Shown here: positions 25,328 to 38,600 of the stretch, in pieces
Position numbering within the stretch: the first letter of the stretch is position 1
Layout: every line of letters starts with the position of its first letter
Assembly: GCF_032854445.1 (NCBI RefSeq)
Contig: NC_088307.1
Location: 17,980,001-18,044,000, forward strand
Source of the DNA: Liolophura sinensis
Lineage: Eukaryota; Mollusca; Polyplacophora; Chitonida; Chitonidae
Direction: 5' to 3'
DNA length: 64,000 bases
The notes under the pieces: model-generated
The model's input: the letters and a program-made list of their open reading frames with translations, nothing else
The model's database searches: none
Told to the model about the DNA's origin: nothing
Position numbers and translations under genes: made by a program

Positions 25328-25874
25328 CTCTCAAAAAAGTAATCTGTCAAACTTAACAGAAAGTCTATTGTTTGAGTGATGCTAGAATAAATCTGTTATT
25401 GCTGAAGATCAGTTATTTATTTATTTTTTTTGATTGGTATTTTACGCCATACTCAAGAATATTTCACCTATACAACGGCGGCCAGCGTTATGGTGGGTGA
25501 AAACAGGGCAGAGCCATCCGCAGGTTGCTAACAGACCTTCCCACGTCCGGCCGAAGAGGAAATCAGCATGAGCTGGACTTGAACTCACAGCGACCGCATT
25601 GGTGAGAAGCTCCTGGGTCATTAGGCTGCGTTAGCGCGCTAACCAACTGAGCCACGGGGGTCCCGCTGCCGAATAGAATAAATCCTGATATTGCTGCAGA
25701 TTGTTCTCATAAACATAACACACATACTGTATTAGTTCAACATAACCATCCTATTAGACTGTTAGGTATTATGTTGAATATATCTCCGTATTATCTTATA
25801 AGAAAAGAACACATTCTAGAACCACTCGTGCAAGCAGACTTCCTGTTAAAATTAAGAGATTCATTTTTGAAGTG
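25328..25874. mobile_element. MITE copy interrupted by a SINE
   Basis: The left part (tctcaaaaaagtaatctg through attgctgaagat) and right part (tagaataaatcctgatattg to cattttttgaagtgta-like end) together make one copy of the MITE seen at 12572-12825. It is split by the SINE A at 25411-25668. Confidence 0.65.
25411..25668 (-). mobile_element. SINE A nested in a MITE, with long flanking duplication
   Basis: A full-length minus-strand SINE with A and B boxes. About 27 bases beginning tagaataaatc occur on both sides with three differences, so the insertion duplicated a long target or the duplication has since diverged. Confidence 0.8.
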
Positions 25875-26304
25875 TATTATAAAATTCTCCGGATTAACAA
25901 AACGGAGACCACATACGGAAAAGTAAGCTCTAGACATAAAAACGTGCTCAAACTATCGCAGTCCAGTAGAATTATCACGAACTTATTGGATTCATGATAG
26001 CAGAAGCCATACAGAACATCGTACTCAAAGACATATTAATAATAATCATATTAATTCACCTGCCTGTTTATCCTGGACTCAAAGATCCAAATCCGAAAAA
26101 CCAGAGCATAATCTTTTATTCATCAACAGAGCCGTCTTTGTTCGTTACTTGTCCGTGTCTCCATATAGTCACGAGATCGTGATGGCTAATCATCAACGTC
26201 ATTTTGACCTGAATGTTCACGATACCACTTCATCCCCGTGTTCATGAACGCTGTGAAGGCTAAGACATTCATTTATGTACACATGCAAGCCTACTTCCTT
26301 AAAG

Positions 26305-26885
26305 GACACATGATATTGTCTGGGAGCTGGGCCAGGTTTAATTAAAATGGAAGGTACAAAAGTTCTGAGGCGAAGGGGGTGTAGTACTACCCAGCTTTTA
26401 CACAGAACAGCCATTCTTACGTTCCGAAGGTGGTGGGTGTGATAGGGATGGGGGGGGGGGGGGGGTGGCACCCGAAAATCCCCAATATTGGATTTAATTA
26501 ACTTTAGTGATTCTCAAGCAGGCAACCACCCTCTACATTCCTGATGTGGTTCCATACTTGTACCTTTCATGTTAATTAAAACCTTAAATAGTGCTAATTA
26601 GCGTCGTTCTCAAGTGATCTTTTCACCAGAGATTCCATTGTCACCTTGCAGATTTGGATTAAATGTGGTGCCCATAATCACTTGACATAGAAATGAAATT
26701 TGTACCTTTTTCATGTTTATTAAATCCAGTTTTGGGGCTTTTTGGGTGGCGCCCCCTATCACACCCACCACCTCCAGAACGTAAGAATGGCTGTTCTGTG
26801 TAAAGGCTAGGTAGTACTACACCCCCTTCACCTCAAACTTTTTGTACCTTCCATGTTAATTAAATCTCGCCCAGCTCCAAGACTA
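26305..26885. mobile_element. Fold-back element with inverted arms of about 170-190 bp
   Basis: The left arm (26305-26497) and right arm (26717-26885) are imperfect inverted copies. Shared words include aatggaaggtacaaaa, agggggtgtagtactacc, cacagaacagccattctt and gtggtgggtgtgatag. About 220 bases lie between the arms, with no open frame. A poly-G run (about 26449-26466) sits in the left arm. Confidence 0.75.
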
Positions 26886-27049
26886 ATAAGGTACTACTTA
26901 AATACAAAAGTGTGTCATGTCAGATACGCTGTAAAAATGAGAAGAAATGTTTCCCTTTTGAGGCATATTTGGTATTTCTTAATAAGCCCCTGTTCCCTGT
27001 CTATTTTCCGTGGTCGGGAATATTCGGTAATGACGTCATCCTTGTCAGC

Positions 27050-27166
27050 ACGTGCGGCCGCAGAGGAAGCCAGCAAGAGCTGGACTTTACACCACAACAA
27101 CTGCAGTGGTGAGAGGCTCGTAGGTCATTGCGCTGCGCTGGCATGCTAACCATCTAGGCCCCGAAA
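27050..27166 (-). mobile_element. SINE A head fragment
   Basis: The tRNA-like head and start of the body in reverse orientation, with the A-box end near 27160. The tail half is absent. Confidence 0.65.
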
Positions 27167-27302
27167 CTGTAGGTTTAAAAAAAAAGTCCTTTTTATACCC
27201 GAAGAAGAAAGCGGGGAGCTTTTTTGTGCTTTTATATGTTAGAACAAACCCTAAGCTCCACATTAAGAAACAAAAACCAAGCGTTTCAAGTAACAGGATT
27301 AC

Positions 27303-27548
27303 ATGACCAAAGGCTTTAGCAGTAATGTTGCAGGAATATTGCTTATAACGGGAATTGCATTTGTTTTCACATCTTCGGCTGTTCATTGTAAAAAGCAGCT
27401 TCACGATGATGATAACGTCATAGTGTCTACCAGAACCACGTGGCAAAAGCAGCTTTACAACGATGCTAACGTCATGGTCTCTACCAGCACCACGTGGCAA
27501 AAGCAGCTTTACAACGATGCTAACGTCATAGTCTCTACCGGCACCTGA
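27303..27548 (+). CDS. Putative small secreted repeat protein, 81 aa
   Basis: The ATG-initiated frame begins with a short polar and basic start, a hydrophobic stretch (VAGILLITGIAFVF) and SSAVHC, a plausible signal peptide. It then holds three 18-residue repeats (KQLYNDANVIVSTGT-like, ending TTWQ) and stops with TGA. The repeat is 54 bases at DNA level (27391-27548), so it keeps frame. The complementary strand is also open for 174 codons, which weakens the case. No family is recognised, and no splice context or promoter was identified. Confidence 0.3.
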   Translation: MTKGFSSNVAGILLITGIAFVFTSSAVHCKKQLHDDDNVIVSTRTTWQKQLYNDANVMVSTSTTWQKQLYNDANVIVSTGT

Positions 27549-28446
27549 TAAAAGCATCACACTAGTTTTCACAGCTCCTCTTTTCACAAACCATACAACA
27601 TTTGTTTTCACCGAAACATCTTATAATTTCGTATTTTACACCTTTAAAAAATGCGATAAACGGTAGCGTGAGTGAAATGGGGAAATTACAATCTGCCAAC
27701 AAGCAGACAAGCATTACAGCAAGGAACTATTTCAATAGTTTGATTAGCAGATGGAGATCACAACCGCCTGGGTACGATGGGTTTTTACATTGCTTGGGAC
27801 CATGTAGTGGACCTACCCTAGATCTGGGATTTGTTTCATTTCTCCCAGCTTAGCCTACTGTACTCTTCTATTTACTAACCTGCAACTTGGTCTTTTCCAG
27901 TGCGCTGACCTCAACGTGTCAAAACTATCCGATACAAAAACAGCATTCTTTTAGCAATACGACAATTCGCCTCAGAATGGTCAAGCCAGACGGCCCCGGA
28001 AAAGTGAGATAAACCAACAGCCAGGGTCCACGGCAAATTCCCGGTGGGAGGTCTAGGAGGGCAAGGCCCCAATAAAAAAAATGGTTTTGTGTATTTTAAC
28101 TGTACTTTGGAAGCCTTTGTTAGCAAGTATACACGTCGTTATTTCATCACTGTGTGACATGAAAACATCATGCATTATATGCCACAAAAACGCGTCATAT
28201 TTCATACACTCAAACGGAGAACATTTTTAATTAATAAAGCGAGAGTCGATAGGTATGTCATCTAGTTCTTCACGAATAATAAAGACCATTATGTCACAAA
28301 GAACACAAATGTACCTGTAGCATCGAAAGCATGCCAAAGATTGCTAATTAACCGCCATTTTCTATAGGAGTCAGTCACACTCGGCATCATCCAGAAAAAA
28401 TATATATCTGTCGATCCTCTGGATGCACGCCATTAGAACGGAAGAC
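27549..28446. other. Gene-free stretch
   Basis: Short frames only. No repeat family named here was found in it. Confidence 0.4.
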
Positions 28447-28462
28447 TCACAACTGGTTTGGG

Positions 28463-28819
28463 TGAGTGTGTGAGTGAGTGAGTGAGTGCTTGGGGTTTAA
28501 CGTTGTACTTAACAATTTTTCAGTAATAAGACGGCGAAGGAATCCTTAGGGTGTATATAATGTGCCTCCTTGTCGCACGACGGACTTCCACCGCCTGGTG
28601 CTGCTTCACTGAGACGCCTTACCGTAGGTAAGCCGCACTGCCCGAGCCATTATACTGATAGGGGTCAACCAGTCGTTGCACTATCCCCTTCAAGCTGAAC
28701 GCCAAGCGAGGAAGTTACAACTTCCTCTTTTAAGGTCTTAGGTGTGACTCGACCCAGGATTGACCTTGGATCTACCGCTCTCGAAGCGGACGCTCTACCA
28801 CCTGTGCTATTGGGTCTGG
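28463..28819 (-). mobile_element. SINE B with 16-bp target-site duplication
   Basis: On the minus strand the element starts with a tRNA-like head: A box tagcacaggtgg-like, B box ggtcaatcctggg-like. It ends in a (CTCA)n-type tail. Exact direct repeats tcacaactggtttggg flank it (28447-28462 and 28820-28835). It shares no obvious body with SINE A. Confidence 0.9.
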
Positions 28820-29619
28820 TCACAACTGGTTTGGGAGTCTTAGCATTAATTTTCTTTTATAATGAACAGTAAGAACCATAAGTAGCTAAAAAACGAACCT
28901 TAACCATAGCAATGTAAATGCAAATATGTTAAGAATTAGCTAAGAAAACAGAACACTGTATTCAGTTCCAAAATGTAGTGCCTGTAACACTGGTGATTTC
29001 ATATCTATAGCATTGCTTGCACTGCAAGCACTTTGTGAACGTTTTTCCCGTACAAGACATATCTCAAGGATTAATGGTGTTTGTTTTATCAAATCTTGTT
29101 TATTACAAAAGTTTCCCCCTACATCATCACTGGTACACATCAGTAATATTTCAGAGACATTTTGCTCACAGTGCATGGATGTCCATCACTTCACAGGGCA
29201 AAGGAGTTTTGTGATGTCAATGAGTCTTAGTGTGATCTGATTGATTGATTGATTGATTGATTGTTGTTTAATAACATTTGAGCCAAATTTGCGGTCAATT
29301 TTCTTTGGGAAGCCATGATGCCTGGACAGCCACATCCTGCTGTTTGTGTCACTGTCACAGAAGAATACCTCTTCAGCTCTTCTGTAATTCTGTGATGATC
29401 CACTGGGCCTATCAACACAATGCTGTGTTCCAACTAGGTCTGATTTTCACCAATACTTTTTGTCACATCAAAACGTCTCAGTTTTAACTGATTTTTCCAG
29501 AGCTGTCCTCTGATCTTTCCAGAAAATTCCAGAGCTGTCTTCTGATTTTACCACAGTTGATTTTCCACACCTGTTATCCAATTTTTTCACACCAGTATCA
29601 TCGGATTGTTTCACAGCTG

Positions 29620-29688
29620 TCACCTGAATTTGTCCAGTGTTTTCAGTGTAGCCTGAATCTCACCTATCTCTTTTCTGTACGCCAGAGC
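29620..29688 (-). CDS. VARS2: VARS2 last exon
   Basis: It encodes [18 protein letters not shown] and DKFR, then TGA. The heptad pattern continues the C-terminal coiled coil of exon 30789-30932. The acceptor is ttggcag, and the junction is phase 0 with YMDK. Confidence 0.85.
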   Translation of the reverse strand, partial: ALAYRKEIGEIQATLKTLDKFR

Positions 29689-32600
29689 CTGCCAACAGAT
29701 CAGGACACAAATTAAGAGACTGATTTGTCCAAAGCCTATCATCAACAGGGTAGATCACCTGTATTATTACAACAGCTTGTTTGTTGAAGCATTCGCTGTT
29801 GGTCTGTATTAGAACATATGCTGGCTAGAGCATTTGTTATGAACGAATGGAATATATTTTGTTGTAAGTATCACAATATTTGCTGGCATTATGTAGCCAA
29901 AAATGAAAAACAAAACATTCAGACAATAAAACTTATTTAATGCTTTGTCCCATAATACTGCAATAAGGTTTCTGCAGCTGCAAGAAAATGTGGGTGGGTA
30001 TCAACTATGAAACTCATGCCCATCTGCGGGTTGCTGACAGGCTTTCTTGGCCGGAGAGGAAGCCAGCATGAGCTGGACTTGAACTCACAGTGACCGCATT
30101 GGTGATAGGCTACTGGGTCATTACGCTGCGCTAGCGCACTAACCAACTGAAACATGGAGGCCCCCTAGTGAAGAAATACATCCCCATGGTAATTGTTCTT
30201 GATATGCAGTCTTGCAATGGCATGGTGACTCCAGTTAACTGTCTTCTGTTAGAATCACCAGTGTGTAAATTTTCAAGAGATTGCGAGAAAGACGCATCAT
30301 GCATGACATTACTTTACTTGATTGGTGTTTTATGCCGTACTCAAGAACATTTCATTTATACGGGCATCTGCCAGCATTATGGTGGGAGGAAACCAGGCAG
30401 AGCCCAAGGGAAACCTACAACCATCTGAATTTACAGTGATTTATTTATTTATTTATTTGATTGGTGTTTTACACCATAATCAAGAATATTTCACTTATAC
30501 GCCGACAACCAGCATAATGGTGGGAGGAGACTGGGCAGAGCCCTGGGGAAACCCACCACCATCCACAGGTTGCTGGCAGACCAACTTACAGTGACCACAA
30601 TTGGTGGGAGTCTCCTTGGTCATTGCACCATGCAGGAGTGCTAACCCCGTCCGCCACTGTATGGCATTAGATTTTGCTTGGACATATTTGTAGCAGGTGG
30701 AGATAGCAAAGATATCACAATTTCCGCCATCTGTGATGGTTACAGTTATAGTAAATTTATTCAGGCTCTATACTCATCATTTCCCTACCTTATCCATGTA
30801 TCTCTGCTGGATGTCTGGTGATGTTTTGGAGCCCCTTTTCTCCTGGGAAGCTGTCACCTTCTCCAAACTCGCAATCACTTTTTCGAGTCTCTTCTGCAGT
30901 CGTGTTTTTTCCACATCTGGGTTCAGCAAATTCTGAAATGTTTGAATTTCAAGAATCAAACACTTTTCCTACCTAAAATTCAAGGAAATAAATTATTAAA
31001 ATGTTAATTGTGGCCAATTAACTGAATATTCAGGAGCTTTTCATGGCCTACATATAGCGATGATTGACATTTTACTACCATTTTTTCTCTCCAAATTTGA
31101 CACTGACCTCAAAGTGATGAAAATCTGTGCAATCTTGCCACATGACAGTGGTTTTCTATACTCTGGCTATTCACACTTCCTTCACCAATAAACAGACTGC
31201 CATTGTGTAAGTGAAATATACTCTAACTCATTTAGTCATTCAGTATGCACACATCATTCCAGTATATCTTGAAAGCTCAAGAGGTCAGAGTTGAAAGTTC
31301 ACAAGGTCATGCACCCTCACCTTGAGTAGAAGGTGCACCGTGTAATGCTGATTCACAATGTTAGCCACACAGCCGTCTGGAATATCACTCCTACTCTCCA
31401 CAAACTGGGTGTTGTCACAGCGAGACAGCGTAGAAATGACATCCCTGTAATGCTCCAGTTCATGGAGATCACAGTTATGTTCTGTGATCTGAACAAAACC
31501 TGATTAAACAAAAAAAACCTTTGATCACTATGAGAAAACTAGAAATGAAGTGAACAGATATATGTATCACCAAGTAAGCGAAAGTTGATTTTACCAATAT
31601 TAAGCTGAAGGATTTATCCATCCTCTTCTGTGTAACTTTTTTTTTTTGTGAATTATTTTTCCCATGTTGAGCTTTAACCCCTGAAGTTATCCAAGTAGCC
31701 AAAATGCATTGAAAAAAAAAACCTATAAAATTATAAACACAAAAACTCACACTGGGGTCTCATCTTGCCAATGTTGAACTCCTTCTTGATGGAGAGAGAT
31801 TTGTTGACAATCTGTAACACAGTATCCATTTCTGACTCGCTCACCAGGTTTCGCCAAGGGTACTGTTGAGAGAAGTCGTATGATATGACATACATTACCC
31901 CCAGTCAGTATGACATCCATGACCACCTGCCTATGTAACATCCATGACCACCTGCTTATGTAACATCCATGACAACATGCCTATATAACACCCATGACCA
32001 CCTGCCTATGTAACATCCATGACCACCTGCTTATGGGGGGCCTCCGTGGCTCAGTCGGTTAGCGCGCTAGCGCAGCGTAGTGACCCAGAAGCCTCTCACC
32101 AATGCGGTCGCTGTGAGTTCAAGACCAGCTCATGCTGGCTTCCTCTCCGGCCGTACGTGGGAAGGTCTGTCAGCAACCTGCGGATGGTCGTGGGTTTCCG
32201 CCGGGCTCTGCCCGGTTTCCACCCACCATAATGCTGGCCGCCGTCGTATAAGTGAAATATTCTTGAGTACGGCGTAAAACACCAATCAAAAAAAAAAAAA
32301 AAAAAAAACCTGCTTATGTAACATCCATGACCACCTGCTTATGTAACATCCATGGCCACCTGCTTATGTAACACCCATGACCAGCTGCCTATATAACAAA
32401 CCAATGGGACATGTACTAGAATGTTTTGTTCAGTTACACTGTTCACTGGTCAAGTTCTCATTTCCAAATTACCTAAAAACTCTCATATTCCTGAAAAACA
32501 AACTTTCTTAATCTCTCGTAATTTTTATTCATATTACTCATATTCAAAAAGCACGCTTATAAAAACTTAATTTTTCTATGTACATGACAGGCATACCCTC

Positions 32601-35600
32601 TGGTTTCCTCCACACAGCGAAAAAATCCTTAAAATAAACAAATATTTACCTCACTGGGTTCAGGGTACGGAGCTATACAGATACTTCTGGAAAGTGACTC
32701 TGGTGACCGTGGCAACCTCTGGTATAACTCTTCTGTCAAAAAAGGCATGAATGGACTGGTCGCTCTCAGCGCAGTGTTCACACAGAGCCACAGAGTTTGG
32801 TTAACAACATCTCTGTGTGGAGAATCCAGGTCCCAAAGCACTGGTTTAACACTTTCCTGTGAAAACAAATATGAGAATGCTATCACTGTTACTTGATTGC
32901 ACTTTTCATTTAATAGCTTTAAATGTTTGGAACAGCTACATTTGTAGTGTACCTTTACTCCAAATGAAACAAATCGCTGCCAAACCTATTGTAAGGAATC
33001 AGTGCAACAATTCAATGTTCCATACACAGCCTGGTTATGTCCCTTGACAGAACTCTTCCCAGAAAAAAATGAGCAAAAATGAGATGAATTTTACCTCTTG
33101 ACATTAAGTTCTGATTGCTTTGCTTCCTGATGAAAAAGTTTCTTCCCTAAAAACCTATTCAGATATATTTATTTATTTGATTGGTGTTTTACGCCATACT
33201 CAAGAATATTTCACTCATACGACAACGACCAGCAGTGGGAGGAAATCGGGCAGAGCCTGGCGGAAACCCATGACCATTCGCAGATTGCTGGTAAGCCTTC
33301 CCACTAACAGTCATATTTTGATATAAACTCTACAATTTCCCAATCTTGAGTTTATTTATTGCAATGATTTGAACACAAAATAGTGTTTGGAGTTTCATAA
33401 TTGTTGAGAATTTCCTTAGTAAATGTGTAGACATAGTTCTAACTACAGCTGTCTTGCCCTTTAAGAGTTGAGTGGATCACCACAGTTTCTGCTCACCAGA
33501 TAAACATTACATAGGTCCATATACCAGAACTGGTGCAGAGATTTGGTTACCCAGTGAAGGTCATGTGACCTAAAACTCTGATCACATGACTGGACCATGT
33601 GACAAAGCCTGCTGACAATCCATTGGTCGACTTTATTTCCTTCCTCTTGTATCTGTGATAAAACAGAGTTGCTTATTATCTGACAATATTCAGTTTCGAG
33701 CAACTTTGTTAGTATTGGGGAAAACCCGCCTTTCTTATTTATTAAATCATTTAATTGATGTCTCATGCTAACCACATCATTACAGTGGGAGGAAATTGAA
33801 AATCCCCCCACCGACGGGTGGAACCTATGACCATCCAAAAGAAACCCACTTTTCATTAGGCTTTTTGTTTTTGGGAGCAAAACAAATGTATGAAGTTCTG
33901 ACCTGAAAAACTGGGTCAATTGTCAGCTGTCACTCTAATCCTGTCAAATCGATCAGGGGCTGCCATAAAACTGGTTTGACTTAAAGTCAAAATTTGACAT
34001 CTGTTATTATACAGCTTATTTGTAGAATTAAGAGTTGAAATTGGGTCGGCCTAACATGAGGTAATTTACAACAAACCTTTTTGAACCATACCTGTAATGA
34101 TGAAGTTTAATGGCGACTTCAATGATACGCTGATGAAACGCTTGGTATTTATTTCTTACTACAGAGTATGATGTGGCATAACATATAAAAGTAGCCAAAA
34201 GGCTTCTCAGCTTTCTTCTTGGGGCATTAAAATGGGTTTAAACTTCAGTTTTCTTAAGGTCTCTGTCAATCCGGAAATTAAGTTGCCCATTGTCGTTACA
34301 TCAACAGTGATAGATGTCAAGAGTGAGTGAGTGCTTAGGGTTTAACGTCGTACTTAACAATTTTTCAGTCATATGACAATGAAGGAATCCCTATGGTGTA
34401 TGTCATCTGCCTCTTTGTCACAGGATGGATTTCCACCGCTCTTTTCTCTAGTACTGCTTCACTGAAAACAACTTACCGAAGGCACGTAAGCCGCCCCGCT
34501 CAAGCCATTATACTGATACGGGTCAACCAGTCATTACACTATACCCTTCATGCTGAACGCCAAGCAAGGAAGTAACAACTTCCCCCTTTAAAGTCTTAGG
34601 TGTGACTCGACCCAGGATTGATCCTGGATCTACTGCTCCCAAAGCAGACGCTCTACCAACTGTGCTATCCAGGCTGGTCTAGCTGTCAAGACAACATTGT
34701 TGGGGGTAGAGCCAGGAAGTAGGGTCGCTAAGCTGGTCTCGTGTTCCAAGTATGTCCATATATAATATGTCATGTTCAAATATCCTCTATCATTGATGGA
34801 AAATATGTATAAAATAGAGGGGTTATTAAGAAATGTCAACTACCCTAATTCCTCAATCTTTCCACGTATACAACAGCAACTTTCACTGCTATTTATGCAC
34901 ATTTTTAATCTGATTTTGGAGACACCACATTGGTTGGGTTTGCCAATTTCAGGGCTTCATAAAAAGTATGATTTTATCAGTCTACACAGAAGAATGCTCT
35001 CAGAATATGCTTGAATAAACACCTTGCAAACATGCAAAATGGCTGAAGAATTACAGTATGCCTCAAGAAATGATAAACTTTTACTCATTCTTTGGACATA
35101 TTTCTTCCCTGTCCTTAAAACTATATTCTTCCTTTTATGGTATCTTTTTATGTATCTTTTCGGTCAAAAATTTCTACTACCAGTGAATCTAAACGTGAAG
35201 TTCCAGTGAAAATTCATACCAGTGGCCCGTTTCACAAAGCGTTTTAGGGCTTCAGCCTAAAACTGTAACACAAAATAAACTCTTAAATCTATGCTCTAAA
35301 TCAGTGCAGGCATACTGTACCACTAAGGTATTCTGTATCATCTCACCTTGAAATTTGACCTTGGCTGGAAATTCTCTCCCAAGTTCATGGTAACAAACTT
35401 GAACGCTTGCCAAATCTTGTTGCAGAAATGACGATAGCTTTTCACATGGGTGACATCCATGTTGATTTCTTGAGCTGAAGGATAAAAAAAAAATTAATTA
35501 TATTTTTAATAAATCTTCATGTCGTGCTGTCTTATTTTCATGGGAATAACAATGATAGAAAATAAGCATAATTAAAACAAATCATACAACAAATGGTGGG

Positions 35601-38600
35601 TGCTGTGACACTAATTAGTTTGAAATAAACAAACCTTTGAAGTTATAAGAACAGAGCGTGAATCGCAGAGCGTCTGTTCCACACTCAGGGATGCCTTCTG
35701 GGTAATCTGACCTCTGACCTTCCATGGCCTTCTTAATCTCTGCTTTGGACAAATTACTCTCTAGCAGTTGTTTTTGTAAGCCCTGAAAAAAAAAATTAAT
35801 AAAGTAATTAAATTAAGTAAACAAATTAAGCTCTAGGATGGTGATATTTCTGACACTGAAAGAAGTGTACAGAACTTACAGGTCGGGCGTCAATACATCA
35901 TCACTCAGGGCAGTTCAAACACAGGGCCCCAGCAGTTCAAACACAGGGCCCCAGCAGTTCAAACACAGGGCCCCAGCAGTTCAAACACAGGGCCCCAACA
36001 CTTCAAACACAGGGCCCCAGCAGTTCAAACACAGGGCCCCAACACTTCAAACACAGGGCCCCAACACTTCAAACACAGGGCCCCAGCAGTTCAAACACAG
36101 GGCCCCAACATGTCAGACACAGGGCCCCAGCAACCAGAATCTGTACATCACTACTAATGAACATTGTGATGTACAGCTATGCCAGTCATATTGGTGAAAG
36201 AAAAGTGACCTTTAAAAGAAACGGCAACATCAAAATAAATGTACATGTGCATCAATAGTGCATGAAGGTTATCAGGCATAATTTGCTGTCTTTGTGATAT
36301 TGCATAGCAGAAATATGCAAAGTTCAAATCAAAGCAAAATGGCACACATCATATTGTGCCATATCACCATTTTTGACCAATCAGGTGTGAGCTATCTCTA
36401 TAACCTGAGACACAGCCGTTTCCAATTCAACCCAAATCTCATTTGGCTATTAATCATACAGGCGTGGGATTTGATGTGACATGGGTGTTTCTGGTTGCCT
36501 TAACGTGGCGCATCCCAAGGCCATGTAAAAATTTCACATTAAAAATTGATGTATTGAATAATCAAGCACATTAGATACATGTTTCTATGGCTATTTATGT
36601 CTGCTTCCACCCCCTCTTCCTAAATAACTTGGGTTATATTATTTGTCGTCATTTTTTTTTTTTTAATGAAGGTCAATGATCGCTGTTTGTTACCAAGGTT
36701 ACAGGAACTGTGAGAGCAGGGGACACAGCCAATTTGCTGTTCATGGATTGGACTGAACCCACACTTTGCTTGCCCCAGTCAATATTTATTTATTTATTTG
36801 TTTGGTGTTTTACGCCGTACTCAAGAATGCATGGGAAAGCATAAACTGATATCAGTTTTTACACTGAACACTCATATGCCTGGGTGTATCTGAATAGATT
36901 GCCTAGCGTAAATGTATTCATTTATTTATTTGATTGGTGTTTTACGCCATACTCAAGAATATATCACTTATACGATGGTGGCCAGCATGATGGTGGAAGG
37001 AAAGCGGGCAGAGTCCGGGTCACTCCACTGTGCTGGCATGCTAACTCCCTTGGCCACAGAGACCCCCTCCTAGCCAATAAGAGACAAAAATTTTTAACCA
37101 CTTTCCCAAGGTCAGTCTAAACATACGTCCAATGAAATCCCTCGTATGATATCGACAGGGTCCACCACATTGCCCAGAGACTTGCTCATCTTCCTGCCAT
37201 GAGCATCACGTAACGTCCCATGAAGTAACACCTGGCCAACACAAAGTCGAGAAGTAACACATGAAAACCAGTTACAGTTACACAAAGTTGAGAAGTAACA
37301 CATGAAAACCAGTTACAGTTACACAAAGTTGAGAAGTAACACATGAAAACCAGTTACAGTTACACAAAGTTGAGAAGTAACACGTGAAAACCAGTTACAG
37401 GAGAGCAAAGCTATTTTCTTGTAGGTCAAGTGAAGTTAACACAGTCAAGTGAAGTTAACACAGTTACATTCATGTATTGGCAAAGCTGTGATCCAATAAG
37501 GAGAAAACTGTAACGGTGGGTTTGATTATTTAGAGACATTTTTGTCACTCACTCACTCACTCACTCACTCACTCACTTAACACTCAGGATAGATTTTTGA
37601 GTATTACATTTTGTACAATGATATACAGAGAATGAAAGAAAGAATGGGAATTTCTAAATTAATTCAAAAGTTCTCTGTCAGCGAGCCGCTGATGCAGACG
37701 TAAAGATTCACCCCACAAAACTGAATATACATGCTCTGACCTGTTTAAATGGCAGTTCTCCAGTAAGTTTCTGACCCAGCATCACCATTCTGGCCACCCA
37801 GAAAAACAAAATGTCATGACCCGTTTCCAGCAGAGACGTTGGGTAGAATTTACACAATGAGTCAGTCTGAAAACAAAAAATGTTTATTTACTTATTCATT
37901 TATTTATTTATTTAATTAATTATATACATGTAAAAGTACTTGCTCTTGCTGTAAGATTTGAAAACAAATTTTATCTATTATAGTCAATAGCTCAAACTAG
38001 GTCAAAAATTTATTTATTTATTTACAAATTTATTTACAGCTCTAGCAAGGTCAAAATTACTAGGTCCTGTATGTACCTTGTCTGGCCAGCCAAACACAGC
38101 AAACGGAAAAAGAGCGGAAGAAAACCAAGTGTCCAACACATCCTCATCTGGTAACACAAAAACACAGAGCAGTAATTAAGCTTGCAGTTTTCTGTCACTG
38201 TTTTTACATGTTTCTAACGTTATTTCGTAATGACCCAGGAGCCTCTCACCAATGCGGTTTCTGTGAGTTCAAGTCCAGCTCATGCTGTCTTCCTCTCCGG
38301 CCATACGTGGGAAGGTTTGCCAGCAAACTGCTGATGGTCGTGGGTTACCCCTGGGCTCTGCCCGGTTTCCACCCACCATAATGCTGGCCGCCATCATGTA
38401 AGTGAAATATTCTTGAGTACGGCGTAAAACACCAATCAAATAAATAAATAAATCTAGCATTATTTAATATTCAGGGGACCATTATCACCTTTCTTCTCTC
38501 CACACCTTTTTAGTAAATCCTGATAATTGTGATCGAAACACATGGTCTGATACCCAAAATACAAACACTTAACAGCATGAAGTAAAATTACGTACCAGTA

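Noticed and set aside
28740-28815. tRNA-gene-like A and B boxes in SINE A and SINE B heads
   Set aside because: They do not fold into a complete cloverleaf followed by a terminator and are continuous with SINE bodies, so they are SINE promoters and not tRNA genes.
35908-36131. Regular short repeats that could suggest a CRISPR array or a coding repeat
   Set aside because: There are no unique spacers and the host is an animal. The arrays are directly abutting minisatellites in introns, and their open frames follow from repetition.
35838-36197. Proline/glutamine-rich 119-codon frame
   Set aside because: It lies wholly in a VARS2 intron and is the 22-bp array read in three successive frames.
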